64,000 nucleotides of DNA, from NCBI RefSeq assembly GCF_003970795.1, contig NZ_RWKW01000016.1, forward strand, positions 1-64,000, given 5' to 3'. This stretch comes from Aquibium carbonis (GTDB lineage: Bacteria; Pseudomonadota; Alphaproteobacteria; Rhizobiales; Rhizobiaceae). Below are positions 1 through 9,466 of this stretch, piece by piece (position 1 is the first letter of the stretch; each line of letters opens with the position of its first letter). Both the position numbers and the translations under genes were made by a program. The notes under the pieces were generated by a model, which saw nothing but the letters and a program-made list of their open reading frames with translations, did not search any database and had not been told where the DNA came from.

Positions 1-197
1 CTTCGTCTCCGCCGGGCCACCAGCCCGACGATCGACGAAGACCTCGACCTTGTCCCAAACCAACCCCGGCAGAATGAACCGTATTGGACGCGACACGCTT
101 TAGCACCGCCCCGGCCGCCCTGCAGTGAAAATCCGTCGGTCCAGGGCGACGGGACGCCGAGGAATCGTACCGTCGCCGTGTCGCGAGGGCCGACGCG
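1..197. other. Left-edge stretch without an assignable gene
   Basis: No gene can be assigned here. On the minus strand an open frame runs off the left edge through positions 78-1 (reading ...LPGLVWDKVEVFVDRR...), but no convincing start or ribosome site is visible, so it could be the beginning of a gene outside the window or chance. It contains one copy of a 25-bp repeat (74-98). Confidence 0.4.
74..98 (-). repeat. 25-bp dispersed intergenic repeat, copy 1
   Basis: The minus strand of this interval matches the plus strand of 33511-33535 at 24 of 25 bases (core GCGTGTCGCGTCCAAT). Both copies are intergenic. Short intergenic repeats of this kind are common in rhizobial genomes; whether it belongs to a known family was not checked. 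Confidence 0.55.
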
Positions 198-1694
198 TCA
201 GGCTTCCGCGACGGGTTGCACCGGCCGGGCGCCGCCATGGACGCCCTGCGCAGGCGCGGGCTTGAGGAAGAGCAGCAAAAGGATCACCGCGACGAAGGCC
301 AGGATCTCGAAGACCAGCGCGTTGCCCATGCTGTCGACATAGGCCTGTCCGGCGGGAATGCCGGCGCCAAGACGGGCAGCGAGCGAGGAAAAGAAAATCT
401 GGCCGGTGATGGCGATGCCGATCGCGCCGCCGATTTGCTGGAAGGATTGCAGGGCGCCGGATCCCGAGCCGGAATCCTGCGGCGGCACGTTGGCGAGGAC
501 TGTCTGGAACAGCGACGAAATCGCGGTGCCGAGGCCGAACCCGCAGATCAGCAGCGGCGCGACGAACTGCCAATGGTCGACCGCCTGCCCGACGGACCGC
601 ACGACCACGAAGAGCAGGATCATGCCCAGGATGAGCGCGCCGGCGCCACCGGCGATGCGCAGGCGCGGCCAGCGTCCGGCGAAGCGGCCAGACGCGATGG
701 AGGCCAGCAGCACGCCGATGGGGAACGGCACCGTGGTCAGCCCCGACTCCAGCGGACTGAGCCCGAACCCGGTCTGGAGGAAGACGGCAAGGACGATGAA
801 GAAGCCGGCCACGCCGGAAAAGAAGACGGTGACGATCGTCATCCCGAGCAGGAAGCCGCCATTGTGCAGCAAGGTCACCGGAAGGAGCTGGCTCAGATTG
901 GCGCGGGCGCGTCGCGCTTCGTGCCACTGAAAGGCGAAGGCTGAAACGGCCGAAAGGCCGAGCATGACGAAAGTCCAGAGCGGCCAGCCCAGGCTGTGGC
1001 CCTCGATCAGCGGGAAGACCAGCAGGAAGACCGTCAGTGCGGCGAGGACGATGCCGCCCACATCATGCCTGAGAGCCGGATTGGACGGCGTCTGCGGAAC
1101 CAGCATGGCGGTGGCGACCACGGTGAGCACGCCCAGTGGGATGTTGACGAGAAAGATCGGCCGCCAGTCGAGACCGTAGATGTCCGCGCCGATCAGAAGC
1201 CCGCCGGTCAGCGGACCCGCCACGGATGCGAGACCGGCCGTGAGACCGAAGAGCGAGAAGGCCACGCCGCGCTCCTGCGGGGGAAACATCAGTTGGGCGA
1301 TGGCCAGCACCTGCGGCATCATCATCGCACCGGCCAGCCCCTGGAAGACGCGTGCCACGATCAGCGTCTGCATGCTCGGCGCCAGGCCGCAGGCGGCGGA
1401 AAAGAGAGTGAAGAGCACCACGCCCGCCTGGAACATCAACTTGCGGCCGATCGTGTCTCCAAGCCGGCCGAAGGGCAACAGGCCGAGCGCGAAGGCGAGC
1501 ACGTAGGCCGCCACGACCCATTCGATCTCGGTGCTGGTGGCATCGAGGCTGACCTGCAGGCGCGGCAGGGCGACGTTGACGATAGTGACGTCGATCAGGT
1601 TCATGAACGCCGCCAGAAGCAGGACGAACAGGGCAAGCCATCGGCGCGGATAGGCCTGGGATGCGGCGCTGGGGGCCGGGTGCGGAGCAGGCAT
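198..1694 (-). CDS. DHA2-family MFS multidrug efflux transporter
   Basis: A 498-residue, very hydrophobic protein of the EmrB/QacA (DHA2, 14 membrane segment) major facilitator branch, expected in the inner membrane as a drug:H+ antiporter. The MFS motif in the first segment is seen as LIDVTIVNVALPRL (about residues 37-50), and the loop 2-3 motif A as GRLGDTIGRK (about 76-85). No periplasmic adaptor or outer-membrane partner gene is adjacent, so it may act alone. It lies 11 bp downstream of a TetR regulator on the same strand, the classic arrangement of a repressor controlling its own exporter. The substrate cannot be predicted. Confidence 0.9.
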   Translation of the reverse strand: MPAPHPAPSAASQAYPRRWLALFVLLLAAFMNLIDVTIVNVALPRLQVSLDATSTEIEWVVAAYVLAFALGLLPFGRLGDTIGRKLMFQAGVVLFTLFSAACGLAPSMQTLIVARVFQGLAGAMMMPQVLAIAQLMFPPQERGVAFSLFGLTAGLASVAGPLTGGLLIGADIYGLDWRPIFLVNIPLGVLTVVATAMLVPQTPSNPALRHDVGGIVLAALTVFLLVFPLIEGHSLGWPLWTFVMLGLSAVSAFAFQWHEARRARANLSQLLPVTLLHNGGFLLGMTIVTVFFSGVAGFFIVLAVFLQTGFGLSPLESGLTTVPFPIGVLLASIASGRFAGRWPRLRIAGGAGALILGMILLFVVVRSVGQAVDHWQFVAPLLICGFGLGTAISSLFQTVLANVPPQDSGSGSGALQSFQQIGGAIGIAITGQIFFSSLAARLGAGIPAGQAYVDSMGNALVFEILAFVAVILLLLFLKPAPAQGVHGGARPVQPVAEA

Positions 1695-1705
1695 CGTTGT
1701 AACCT

Positions 1706-2299
1706 TCAGGTCCTGATGATGGCGCGGCGAAGCTGCGCGAAGACGGCATCGAGATGGTCCGGCGCGCGCACCGGATGGCGCAGGCAGGCGGTCATGGCGC
1801 CAATGACGATCGTGGCGAGCGCAGCGGGGTCGATGTCGGCGTGAAAGCTGCCGTCATCGCGCCCTTCGGCGAGCAGCGCAGCGATCTGGCCATTCCAGGT
1901 CGCGTGCAGGGGAACGATCTCGGCGGCCACTTCGGCGTCGCGCCGGGCGCGCGCGCCGAGTTCGGCCATCACGACGAGAAGCTGCCGGTCGGTCTCGAAA
2001 AGCTCGCGGAAATCGGCGAATTCGAGTTCGAGGCGCGACCTCGCATCCAGCCCCTGGCGCGGGCGGCGCGCGTGCTGAGCCTGGAAATCCTCGCGCAGCG
2101 ACTGCGCCACGAGGCGGATCAGCGCCTGCTTGGTCGGAACGTGGTAGTGGAGGGTGGCGATGTTGATGCCGACACGATCGGCGATGTCGCGGGTGCGTAG
2201 CCCCTCGAAGCCGCGCTCGGCGATGAGCACGCGCGCGGCGTCGGCGATCGCCTTCTGGCGATCCTCCGTGGAGGCGCGGGCCGTATCCTGATCAACCAT
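1706..2299 (-). CDS. TetR/AcrR-family transcriptional repressor
   Basis: A 197-residue regulator with an N-terminal TetR helix-turn-helix (RTRDIADRVGINIATLHYH, within about residues 38-60) and a C-terminal ligand-binding domain (TetR_C type). The reading frame can also begin at a TTG two codons upstream (2305), but that TTG lies inside a perfect palindrome, so the ATG at 2299 is preferred. It is followed after 11 bp by the DHA2 efflux gene, which it very probably represses together with itself. The ligand is unknown. Confidence 0.88.
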   Translation of the reverse strand: MVDQDTARASTEDRQKAIADAARVLIAERGFEGLRTRDIADRVGINIATLHYHVPTKQALIRLVAQSLREDFQAQHARRPRQGLDARSRLELEFADFRELFETDRQLLVVMAELGARARRDAEVAAEIVPLHATWNGQIAALLAEGRDDGSFHADIDPAALATIVIGAMTACLRHPVRAPDHLDAVFAQLRRAIIRT

Positions 2300-2302
2300 T
2301 CT

Positions 2303-2316
2303 CAATCAACTGATTG
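2303..2316. promoter_or_regulatory. Probable TetR operator palindrome
   Basis: The sequence CAATCAACTGATTG is a perfect 6-2-6 inverted repeat sitting 3 bp upstream of the TetR ATG, where a bound dimer would block transcription or translation start. TetR-family repressors typically bind such palindromes in their own promoter. Binding is inferred from position and symmetry only. Confidence 0.5.
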
Positions 2317-2419
2317 GTTGCAGCCGTATTGTCAAGCCTGAGCATGCGCCGCACCGGTGCTGACCCGTGTGGCTGCACGCCCGATGCCGCTGGCTGGTAT
2401 GGGCGAGATGGTCGTCGGT

Positions 2420-3208
2420 TCAGGCCGCGACGCTGGACGCGACCGAGGCTCCGGTGACGATGCTGTTGCGGCCGCGGCTCTTGGCGGCATAGAGCCGCTT
2501 GTCGGCCAACTGGAACACCGAGCTGACCGCCAGTCGCGGCGCGAAGGTCGCGCCGCCGATCGACACAGACAGCGCGATAGGCGTTGCGTCGGCGGCGAGG
2601 AAACGGAGGCCGGCGACTTCGGCGCGGATCGCTTCGGCGACCGCCACGTCCGACCGCGCGTGACCGGCGGGGATGCAGACGGCGAACTCCTCACCGCCGA
2701 TGCGCCCCGCGACGAGGTGCGCCCCCGCCGCCCGCGAGATGGCCGTGGCGATGGCCACCAGGGCTGCGTCTCCGACGGTGTGGCCGTGCGTGTCGTTGAT
2801 CGCCTTGAAGTGATCCGCGTCGATGATGAGGAGATGACAGGCCTCGCCGTCGCGGTGGGCGCCCTCGACAGCCTGGAAGAAGCTTTCACGGTTGAGAAGG
2901 CCGGTCATGGCATCCCGGCTCGCCCGCATGGCCAGCCTTGCATGCGCATCGGCAAGCGACCGGTGCGCCGCAGCGAGGTCGTCATGCGCCTGCGCCAGCT
3001 GGTCGTGAAGATGCGTCAGGTTCCGCTTCTGCCAGTAATTGTAGGCACTGACCGGCCAGGCGACGAAAAGCGGGCACAGGAAGCTCAGGAGAAGCGCGTT
3101 TCCCTCGAGGACCTGGCCCTGGAGCCCCATCGCGACCGCCGCCACGGCGACGGAGGCGACCATCGCCGCGAACGTGACCATGCCGGACTTGAGAACCACT
3201 GAGCGCAT
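2420..3208 (-). CDS. Membrane diguanylate cyclase (GGDEF)
   Basis: A 262-residue protein with two predicted membrane segments (about 8-30 and 38-58), a heptad-like linker (about 60-90) and a C-terminal GGDEF domain with an intact GGEEF active-site motif at 171-175. It should make cyclic di-GMP from two GTP. The RxxD product-inhibition site expected upstream of the motif is absent (GAHL at that position). The frame extends upstream to 3274, but the ATG at 3208 is preceded by a good AGGGGAAGG ribosome site. No EAL domain and no periplasmic sensor domain are present. Confidence 0.85.
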   Translation of the reverse strand: MRSVVLKSGMVTFAAMVASVAVAAVAMGLQGQVLEGNALLLSFLCPLFVAWPVSAYNYWQKRNLTHLHDQLAQAHDDLAAAHRSLADAHARLAMRASRDAMTGLLNRESFFQAVEGAHRDGEACHLLIIDADHFKAINDTHGHTVGDAALVAIATAISRAAGAHLVAGRIGGEEFAVCIPAGHARSDVAVAEAIRAEVAGLRFLAADATPIALSVSIGGATFAPRLAVSSVFQLADKRLYAAKSRGRNSIVTGASVASSVAA

Positions 3209-3355
3209 CGACCTTCCCCTTACGTCAGCAGGTAGCGCAGGATGGCTTAACAAGCGGATACCGCCTGTGCTCAATGAAGGATGAACGGCGCGTTCGCGCC
3301 GGTGACGAGCACTGCCCGATGGTCAACCGGGTGCGGAGCGTGCCATAAGGACGCC

Positions 3356-4072
3356 ATGACGAATCGACCAGATCCGGCGCGGTTTTCGGGCATCGACGAA
3401 TGGGTGTTCGACCTCGACAACACGCTCTATCCGCACCATTCCAATCTCTTCGCGCAGATCGACGTGAAGATGACCGCCTATGTGTCGGAGCTGCTCCAGC
3501 TGCCGAACGACGAGGCGCGCGTCCTCCAGAAGGAACTCTACAAAGAGTTCGGCACGACGCTCAACGGACTGATGCACCGGCACGGCATCGATCCGGACGA
3601 CTTCCTGCAGAAGGTGCACGACATCGACTATTCCTGGGTGGCACCGGATCCGGCGCTCGGTGACGAGATCAAGGCGCTGCCGGGCCGAAAGTTCATCTTC
3701 ACCAATGGCGACCGCGGCCATGCGGAGCGCACCGCGCGGCAGCTCGGCATCCTCGATCATTTCGACGACATCTTCGACATCGTCGCGGCCGGCCTCGTGC
3801 CGAAGCCGGCGCGCGAGACCTACGACAAGTTCGCGTCGCTGCACCGGGTGACAGGTCCGAATGCCGCGATGTTCGAGGATCTGGCTCGCAATCTGGCCGT
3901 GCCGAAGGCCCTGGGCATGACCACCGTGCTCATCGTGCCGCGCAATTTCGAGCCGACCTTCTCGGAAATCTGGGAAAGCGACCCGGACCAGGCCGACGAC
4001 GTCGACTTCGTCACCGACGACCTCGCCGGATTCCTGCGCGAGATCAATGGCGCGAGAACGGTCGCCGCCTGA
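3356..4072 (+). CDS. HAD-family pyrimidine 5'-nucleotidase-like hydrolase
   Basis: A 238-residue HAD-superfamily phosphatase. Motif I is FDLDNTLYP, with nucleophile Asp19 and acid Asp21; FTNGD is motif II, and a lysine-containing VPKPARETY segment is motif III. The sequence resembles the SDT1/YjjG-type pyrimidine 5'-nucleotidases, which dephosphorylate UMP/CMP or non-canonical nucleotides. The ATG at 3356 is chosen because ATAAGGACGCC precedes it; the longer frame from 3281 has no such site. It stands divergently from the diguanylate cyclase. The exact substrate is uncertain. Confidence 0.8.
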   Translation: MTNRPDPARFSGIDEWVFDLDNTLYPHHSNLFAQIDVKMTAYVSELLQLPNDEARVLQKELYKEFGTTLNGLMHRHGIDPDDFLQKVHDIDYSWVAPDPALGDEIKALPGRKFIFTNGDRGHAERTARQLGILDHFDDIFDIVAAGLVPKPARETYDKFASLHRVTGPNAAMFEDLARNLAVPKALGMTTVLIVPRNFEPTFSEIWESDPDQADDVDFVTDDLAGFLREINGARTVAA

Positions 4073-4240
4073 ACCTCTGCCTCCGCCAGGCGGGCGCGCA
4101 GGGCGCCTCTTCGAACTCCCCTGTCAATCCGCCAAACCCGCGCGGCGCATATCATTTTTGAACGCCGCCTCACGCGAAGCTTACTAGAAGCGACGCATCC
4201 GATCCGTTGCGGAGAGGAGCCTTTTCCGGGCGGAGGCGAC

Positions 4241-4972
4241 ATGGACAGTGAAATTCCCGCACCGCTTCTCGCGGTGCTGGAGCGCAGGGAGATGCTGACG
4301 CAACCGGTGCGTGCCGCGCTGGGCTCGCTGCCCTGGCGCCTGCAGGTCGTGGGCGACGGACGCGAGATCATCCCAGAAGGCTTCAGGCCGACAGAGGTGT
4401 GTCTGCTGCTCGACGGCATGGCTGCCGACATGCGCTACCTTGCCAGCGGCGACCGGCAGATCACGACGTTGCATGTGCCCGGCGACTTCGTCGATCTGCA
4501 CGGCCTGTTCGTGAAGGTTCTCGATCACGGCGTGCTGGCGCTGACCGACTGCCAGATCGCCGTGGTCAGACACGAGGATGTCCGCCGCGCCATGCTCGAC
4601 GATCCCGCGATCGCGGACCTGGTCAGTACCATGATCGCGCGCGGCGCGGCCATCCAGCGCACCTGGATCGTGTGCATGGGGCGCAAGGACCCGGTCCGAC
4701 GTATCGGGCATCTCGTCTGCGAGATGAGCGCGCGTGTCCTGGCGCCACGCCACGGCCAGGGCCATCGTTTCGAGTTTCCGATCACCCAGGCGGAACTTGC
4801 CGACCTCGCCGGGCTGTCGGTGGTGCACACCAACCGGGCCTTGCAGGAGTTGCGCGCGACCGGCCTCGTCGCCTGGCAGGGCGCGAACGTTGTCATCCAC
4901 AACTGGACGTCGCTCGCCACCTTCGCCGGCTTCGACCCCACCTATCTCGGTCTGGTCCAGGACGCCGGCTGA
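4241..4972 (+). CDS. Crp/Fnr-family transcriptional regulator
   Basis: A 243-residue regulator with an N-terminal cyclic-nucleotide-type beta-roll (about 20-140) and a C-terminal winged helix of the Crp type (recognition region AELADLAGLSVVHTNRALQ, about 185-205). The cysteine cluster of oxygen-sensing Fnr is missing, so it is probably not an iron-sulfur sensor. The effector is unknown. The ATG follows GGCGGAGGCGAC, a good ribosome site. It ends 13 bp before the end of the convergent LOG-family gene. Confidence 0.85.
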   Translation: MDSEIPAPLLAVLERREMLTQPVRAALGSLPWRLQVVGDGREIIPEGFRPTEVCLLLDGMAADMRYLASGDRQITTLHVPGDFVDLHGLFVKVLDHGVLALTDCQIAVVRHEDVRRAMLDDPAIADLVSTMIARGAAIQRTWIVCMGRKDPVRRIGHLVCEMSARVLAPRHGQGHRFEFPITQAELADLAGLSVVHTNRALQELRATGLVAWQGANVVIHNWTSLATFAGFDPTYLGLVQDAG

Positions 4973-4985
4973 CCCGGCCTTCTTC

Positions 4986-5825
4986 TCACAACTCGTAGAA
5001 GCGCTGGATGCAGTCCCAGGCCTCGGCGGCCGTGTCGGCATATTCGATGATGTGCTGGTCGCCCGGCGAGATCGTGCCCTGCTCGGCCAGGAAGTCGATG
5101 TCGATGGCGCGTTCCCAGAACGACCGGCCGAACAGGATCACCGGCACGCGCTCCATGCGGCCGGTCTGGATCAGCGTCAAGGTCTCGAACAGTTCGTCCA
5201 TCGTGCCGAAGCCGCCCGGAAAGATGGCCACGGCCTTGGCCCGCATGATGAAGTGCATCTTGCGGACGGCGAAATAATGGAAATTGAAGCACAGCTCGGG
5301 CGTCACGTAGAGGTTTGGCGCCTGCTCGTGCGCCAGCACGATGTTGAGGCCGATCGAAGGGGCACCGACATCGGCCGCGCCCCGGTTTCCCGCTTCCATC
5401 ACGCCCGGGCCGCCGCCGGTCACGATCACGAATTCGCGGTAGAGCGAGGCGGCCGAATGTTCCGAGCACAGCCGGGCGAAGGCGCGCGCCTCCTCGTAGT
5501 ACTTGCTGTTGGCCTCGAGATTCTTCTGCTGCGTCTCGTTCTTGGCCGCCCAGGCCTCGCCGCCCGGCTCGGGAATGCGCGCGCCGCCGAACAGGATCAC
5601 CGTCGAGCGGATGCCGCGCTCCGACAGGATCATCTCCGGTTTCAGCAGCTCGAGCTGGAGCCGCACGCCGCGCAGGTCGCGCTGGGTCAGGAAGTCCGGG
5701 TCGTCCCAGGCAAGCCTGTAGGCGGGCGATTGCGTCTGCGGCGTCTGCGGCACGCTGCGCGCCCGCTGCAGATCCTGGTCCGAGTGCGGCAGCGGCGTCC
5801 AGCCGTCATTGGTCTTGTCTTGCAT
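4986..5825 (-). CDS. LOG-family protein (TIGR00730-type putative nucleotide phosphoribohydrolase)
   Basis: A 279-residue Rossmann-fold protein of the LOG/lysine-decarboxylase-like family. The family signature PGGFGTMDELFETLTLIQTG (about residues 205-224) and the upstream GGGPGVMEAGNRGA loop are intact. LOG enzymes release the base from nucleoside 5'-monophosphates, including cytokinin ribotides, and many bacterial members hydrolyse AMP-like substrates. It is longer than the minimal family (about 190 residues) because of an N-terminal extension, as in the larger bacterial subgroup. Divergent from dapD with 145 bp between. The substrate is not determined. Confidence 0.85.
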   Translation of the reverse strand: MQDKTNDGWTPLPHSDQDLQRARSVPQTPQTQSPAYRLAWDDPDFLTQRDLRGVRLQLELLKPEMILSERGIRSTVILFGGARIPEPGGEAWAAKNETQQKNLEANSKYYEEARAFARLCSEHSAASLYREFVIVTGGGPGVMEAGNRGAADVGAPSIGLNIVLAHEQAPNLYVTPELCFNFHYFAVRKMHFIMRAKAVAIFPGGFGTMDELFETLTLIQTGRMERVPVILFGRSFWERAIDIDFLAEQGTISPGDQHIIEYADTAAEAWDCIQRFYEL

Positions 5826-5970
5826 GTCGATCCTGTCCCGAACCCACCTTTAAAGCGCCGTCCCGGGCGCCGTCGCGATTGACCCCCCATGGAGCATGAC
5901 ATAGGTTCCGCGCGACTTTCCGACAGCCTATGGCCTCGCCCCTTAACAGCACGTGTAACGGAGCCACCGC

Positions 5971-6825
5971 ATGCCCAAGCAGGATCTCGCCGCCCTCGAA
6001 CGCATCATCGAGACGGCTTTCGAGGAGCGCGATGGCGTCAACACCGGCACGCGCGGCGAGGTTCGCGAAGCCGTGGAAGCGTCGCTGCAACTGCTCGATC
6101 GCGGCGAGGCGCGTGTCGCCGAACGCGGCGAGGACGGCAGCTGGCGCGTCAACCAGTGGCTGAAGAAGGCGGTGTTGCTGTCCTTCCGCCTCAATCCGAT
6201 GGAAATCATCAAGGGCGGACCGGGCGATGCGGTCTGGTGGGACAAGGTGGCGTCCAAGTTCGACGGCTGGAGCACCAACGAGTTCGAGAAGGCCGGCTTC
6301 CGCGCGGTGCCGAGCTGCGTGGTGCGCCGTTCCGCGCATATCGGAAAGGGCGTGATCCTGATGCCGTCCTTCGTCAATCTCGGCGCCTATGTCGACGAGG
6401 GCACCATGGTCGACACCTGGGCGACCGTCGGCTCCTGCGCGCAGATCGGCAAGAACGTGCACCTGTCGGGCGGCGTGGGCATCGGCGGCGTTCTGGAGCC
6501 GATGCAGGCCGGCCCCACAATCATCGAGGACAATTGCTTCATCGGCGCCCGCTCCGAGGTCGTGGAGGGCTGCATCGTGCGCGAAGGCGCGGTGCTGGGC
6601 ATGGGCGTGTTCATCGGCAAGTCGACCAAGATCGTCGACCGCGAGACCGGCGAGATCATGTATGGCGAAGTTCCGCCCTATTCGGTCGTCGTTGCCGGCA
6701 CGATGCCCGGCAAGGCCCTGCCCAATGGCCAGCCGGGCCCGAGCCTCTACTGCGCCGTCATCGTCAAGCGGGTGGACGAGAAGACCCGCTCCAAGACTTC
6801 GATCAACGAGCTGCTGCGCGACTGA
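5971..6825 (+). CDS. dapD: 2,3,4,5-tetrahydropyridine-2,6-dicarboxylate N-succinyltransferase
   Basis: A 284-residue DapD that succinylates tetrahydrodipicolinate in the diaminopimelate/lysine pathway, which also supplies peptidoglycan. The N-terminal helical domain is followed by a left-handed beta-helix of hexapeptide repeats (about residues 105-240, for example [20 protein letters not shown]) and a short C-terminal tail. The length is typical. It is on the same strand as dapE, about 760 bp downstream, with a small DUF805 gene between them. Cytosolic homotrimer by family knowledge. Confidence 0.96.
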   Translation: MPKQDLAALERIIETAFEERDGVNTGTRGEVREAVEASLQLLDRGEARVAERGEDGSWRVNQWLKKAVLLSFRLNPMEIIKGGPGDAVWWDKVASKFDGWSTNEFEKAGFRAVPSCVVRRSAHIGKGVILMPSFVNLGAYVDEGTMVDTWATVGSCAQIGKNVHLSGGVGIGGVLEPMQAGPTIIEDNCFIGARSEVVEGCIVREGAVLGMGVFIGKSTKIVDRETGEIMYGEVPPYSVVVAGTMPGKALPNGQPGPSLYCAVIVKRVDEKTRSKTSINELLRD

Positions 6826-6877
6826 GCGGCGGCTCCCTCTCAAAGACAAGGGCGGGCATCGCTTGCCGGATCTCGGA

Positions 6878-7225
6878 ATGTTCACCTGGTTCTTCTTCAG
6901 CTACTCCGGGCGCGTGGGGCGACAGTCCTACGCACTCGGCGGCATCCTGCTGTACATGGCGCGGCTGTTTCCCGTCTATCAGATGCTGAGGGCCACGGAC
7001 GAAGCCGGCCAGTCCTTCTGGAGTGGCATCTTCCTCATCGTCATCTTCGCGACGCTGGTCTGCCACATGGCGCTGTCGGCCAAGCGGCTGCACGACATCG
7101 GCCGCTCGGGCTGGTTTGCCGTGTTCTTCGTCATCGGCGATATCCTGATGTTCCTGTTCCTGTGCTTCCCGCCCGGGACGCCCGGCCCGAACCGGTATGG
7201 CTCGCAGCCGGATTCGCCACGCTGA
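6878..7225 (+). CDS. DUF805 family inner-membrane protein
   Basis: A 115-residue membrane protein matching the DUF805 pattern: an N-terminal WFFFSYSGRVGRQSY segment, two or three hydrophobic helices, the KRLHDIGRSGWF motif (about residues 69-80) and a C-terminal PGTPGPNRYG. It starts at ATG 6878; an in-frame TTG at 6863 is an alternative. It lies 52 bp after dapD on the same strand and is probably co-transcribed. Molecular function is unknown for the family. Confidence 0.85.
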   Translation: MFTWFFFSYSGRVGRQSYALGGILLYMARLFPVYQMLRATDEAGQSFWSGIFLIVIFATLVCHMALSAKRLHDIGRSGWFAVFFVIGDILMFLFLCFPPGTPGPNRYGSQPDSPR

Positions 7226-7588
7226 GCCGCCTGACGTCGGTTCGGCCTGCCGATCGTGGCAGCGCGGCCGACACGCAGGGAGCGCACCTGGTTCAAGCCA
7301 GATCCGCGTGAACGAAATCCGGACCGCCATCGAGCATCGGAACGTCGGCAACCCTTGCACAGGCGCAGGAGAAGCAGCGCCGAAACCGAACTGCGCGGGG
7401 TGACCGCGACCCTTGCCGAAGCAGCCATCGCGACGACGGAGAGTTCGCTGATCCGGTGTGATGGCCGGGTTGGCTGCACCGCCAGTTGGACACAGTGCAG
7501 ATCGACGGATGGAGGCAAGCGACCGGATCGGGCAACGTCCGCTCCTCCCACCGTGACACGCGCTCGCGTTTCCAGTATCGCTGCCGCC
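7226..7588. other. 363-bp gap between the DUF805 gene and dapE
   Basis: No gene, RNA or clear terminator was recognised here. The dapE frame stays open through it, but the upstream part is arginine-rich out-of-family sequence, so it is not taken as coding. It may carry a dapE promoter; no convincing -35/-10 pair was seen. Confidence 0.4.
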
Positions 7589-8782
7589 ATGAGCATGCCC
7601 ACCGATCCCGTCGCCAATCTCGCTGCCCTGATCCGCTGCCCGTCGGTGACGCCCGCCGAGGGCGGGGCCTTGACGACGCTGGAGGCGATGGTGCGGCCGC
7701 TGGGATTTTCGGTCGAGCGGCCGATGTTTTCGGATGACGGCACGCCGGACGTCGAGAACCTCTATGCGAGGCTCTCCGGCAACGGGCCGCACCTGATGTT
7801 CGCCGGCCACACCGACGTGGTGCCGGTCGGCGACGAGGCTGCCTGGACGCACCCGCCTTTCGGCGCCGAGATCGCCGACGGTTTCCTGTTCGGGCGCGGC
7901 GCTGTGGACATGAAGGGCGGCATCGCCTGTTTCGTGGCGGCAGTGGCCCGGCACATCGAGACGACGGGCCGGCCGGCGGGTTCGATCTCGCTCCTGATCA
8001 CCGGCGACGAGGAAGGCCCGGCGATCAATGGTACGACACGGCTGCTGGATTGGGCGGCCGCGAAAGGGGAAACCTGGGACGCGGCGCTGGTGGGCGAACC
8101 GACCAATCCGGACGCGCTCGGCGACATGATCAAGATCGGCCGGCGCGGCTCGGTCTCAGGCACGGTGACGGTGCATGGCCGGCAGGGACACGTCGCCTAC
8201 CCGCATCTCGCCGACAACCCGGTGCGCGGCATCGTCATGCTGGCCGAGGCTCTGATGAACCCGGCCTTCGACGAGGGCAGCGACGACTTCCAGCCGACCA
8301 ATCTCGAGGTCACCACGATCGACGTCGGCAATGCGGCCGGCAACGTCATCCCGGCACGGGCGACGCTGACCTTCAACGTCCGCTTCAACGATCGCTGGAC
8401 GGTCGAGACGATCCAGGCCGAGATCCATAACCGCCTGGACAAAGCGGCCGCACGGCTCCGGCTGCGGCCCGGCCGCAAGGAGCCCGTGGCCTATGACATC
8501 CACTGGGGCGTGCGGCCGAGCCATGTGTTCCTCACCCGCGACGACAGGCTGATCGGGACGCTTACCTCGTCGGTGGAGGCGGTGACCGGACGCCGGCCAG
8601 GCCTGTCGACGTCCGGCGGGACGTCGGATGCCCGGTTCATCAAGGATTTCTGTCCGGTCGTCGAGTTCGGCCTGGTGGGCCAGACCATGCACATGGTGGA
8701 CGAGCGCGTGGCGCTTGCCGACCTCGAGACGCTGACGGCCATCTACCAGCGGTTTCTCGCAGACTGGTTCTCGGGGAACTGA
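7589..8782 (+). CDS. dapE: Succinyl-diaminopimelate desuccinylase
   Basis: A 397-residue M20-family di-zinc hydrolase that removes succinate from N-succinyl-LL-diaminopimelate in lysine and peptidoglycan synthesis. Metal ligands are visible: His74 and Asp76 in [10 protein letters not shown], bridging Asp107 in [10 protein letters not shown], the catalytic and metal glutamates in [11 protein letters not shown], and the last histidine in QTMHMVDE. The open frame begins at 7256, but homologous sequence starts at the ATG at 7589, giving the usual length. The membrane protein that follows starts 3 bp after its stop. Confidence 0.95.
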   Translation: MSMPTDPVANLAALIRCPSVTPAEGGALTTLEAMVRPLGFSVERPMFSDDGTPDVENLYARLSGNGPHLMFAGHTDVVPVGDEAAWTHPPFGAEIADGFLFGRGAVDMKGGIACFVAAVARHIETTGRPAGSISLLITGDEEGPAINGTTRLLDWAAAKGETWDAALVGEPTNPDALGDMIKIGRRGSVSGTVTVHGRQGHVAYPHLADNPVRGIVMLAEALMNPAFDEGSDDFQPTNLEVTTIDVGNAAGNVIPARATLTFNVRFNDRWTVETIQAEIHNRLDKAAARLRLRPGRKEPVAYDIHWGVRPSHVFLTRDDRLIGTLTSSVEAVTGRRPGLSTSGGTSDARFIKDFCPVVEFGLVGQTMHMVDERVALADLETLTAIYQRFLADWFSGN

Positions 8783-8785
8783 GCC

Positions 8786-9376
8786 ATGCCGCCCGCCGAG
8801 CAGATCCACGTCCAGTTGACCGGTGCCTGGCGCATGATGCTCGGCCGCGCCGACGGGTTGCGCATGCTCGACCTGTCGGCCGACGGCTTCTGGTCATCGT
8901 TCTTCGCGATCGTGGTCGCGCTGCCGGCGCTGTTTGCGGGCTGGGTGTCCGTCGCCAACGAGATGGCCGTGCTCGATCCGCAAGGGGCGGGACGGCTTTC
9001 TCTCATCGTGCGGCTGGCCATCATCGATCTTTCGTCCTGGGTCCTGCCGCTCGTGGCGCTTGCACTGGTCGCCCCGCGGGCGGGGATCGGCGACCGGTTC
9101 GTCCACTATGTCGTGGCGTCCAACTGGGCGACGGCGATCGTCGTCTGGATCATGCTGCCGCCAGCCATGCTGCGCTTCTTCATGACGGACGCGGCCGACC
9201 TGGCGGCGCTGATCTCGCTCGGGCTCTTCATCCTGACGCTGGTGTTTTCCTGGCGGCTGACCAACATCGCCATCGGCAAGGGGCCGGCGGTCGCCACCGG
9301 GGTCTTCGTCGCCATGGTCGGAATGTCGCTGTTCGTGCTGTTCGGGATGCAGGATCTGCTGGGGCTGGCGGGATAG
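8786..9376 (+). CDS. Conserved hypothetical membrane protein downstream of dapE
   Basis: A 196-residue protein with about five hydrophobic segments (roughly 38-58, 72-95, 105-128, 138-155, 165-190) after a short N-terminus (VQLTGAWRMMLGRADGLRML). I do not recognise a family with a known function. It starts 3 bp after dapE stops and is almost certainly translated from the same message. The 3' end lies 7 bp before a heptamer repeat array. Confidence 0.75.
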   Translation: MPPAEQIHVQLTGAWRMMLGRADGLRMLDLSADGFWSSFFAIVVALPALFAGWVSVANEMAVLDPQGAGRLSLIVRLAIIDLSSWVLPLVALALVAPRAGIGDRFVHYVVASNWATAIVVWIMLPPAMLRFFMTDAADLAALISLGLFILTLVFSWRLTNIAIGKGPAVATGVFVAMVGMSLFVLFGMQDLLGLAG

Positions 9377-9383
9377 GTGAGTT

Positions 9384-9411
9384 GGCGAATGGCGAATGGC
9401 GAATAGCGAAT
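9384..9411. repeat. Heptamer repeat block, (G/A)GCGAAT x4
   Basis: Four consecutive 7-bp units, three GGCGAAT and one AGCGAAT, immediately downstream of the membrane protein gene. The units are the inverse complement of the TTCGC-type units at 9516-9536, so the two blocks could pair and enclose the CTAATCA array. Confidence 0.9.
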
Positions 9412-9466
9412 AGAAATTGGTCTCTGTCATTGGATTTTGTAGACGTCAAAAAGTAGATAATTTATC

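Noticed and set aside
4150-4175. Fnr/FixK box (TTGA-N6-TCAA) before the Crp/Fnr gene
   Set aside because: TTGAACGCCGCCTCAC has the wrong spacing and does not fit the second half-site.
7226-7588. A tRNA or small RNA in the gap before dapE
   Set aside because: No cloverleaf, no conserved T-loop GTTCGANTC context and no paired stem of useful length were found.
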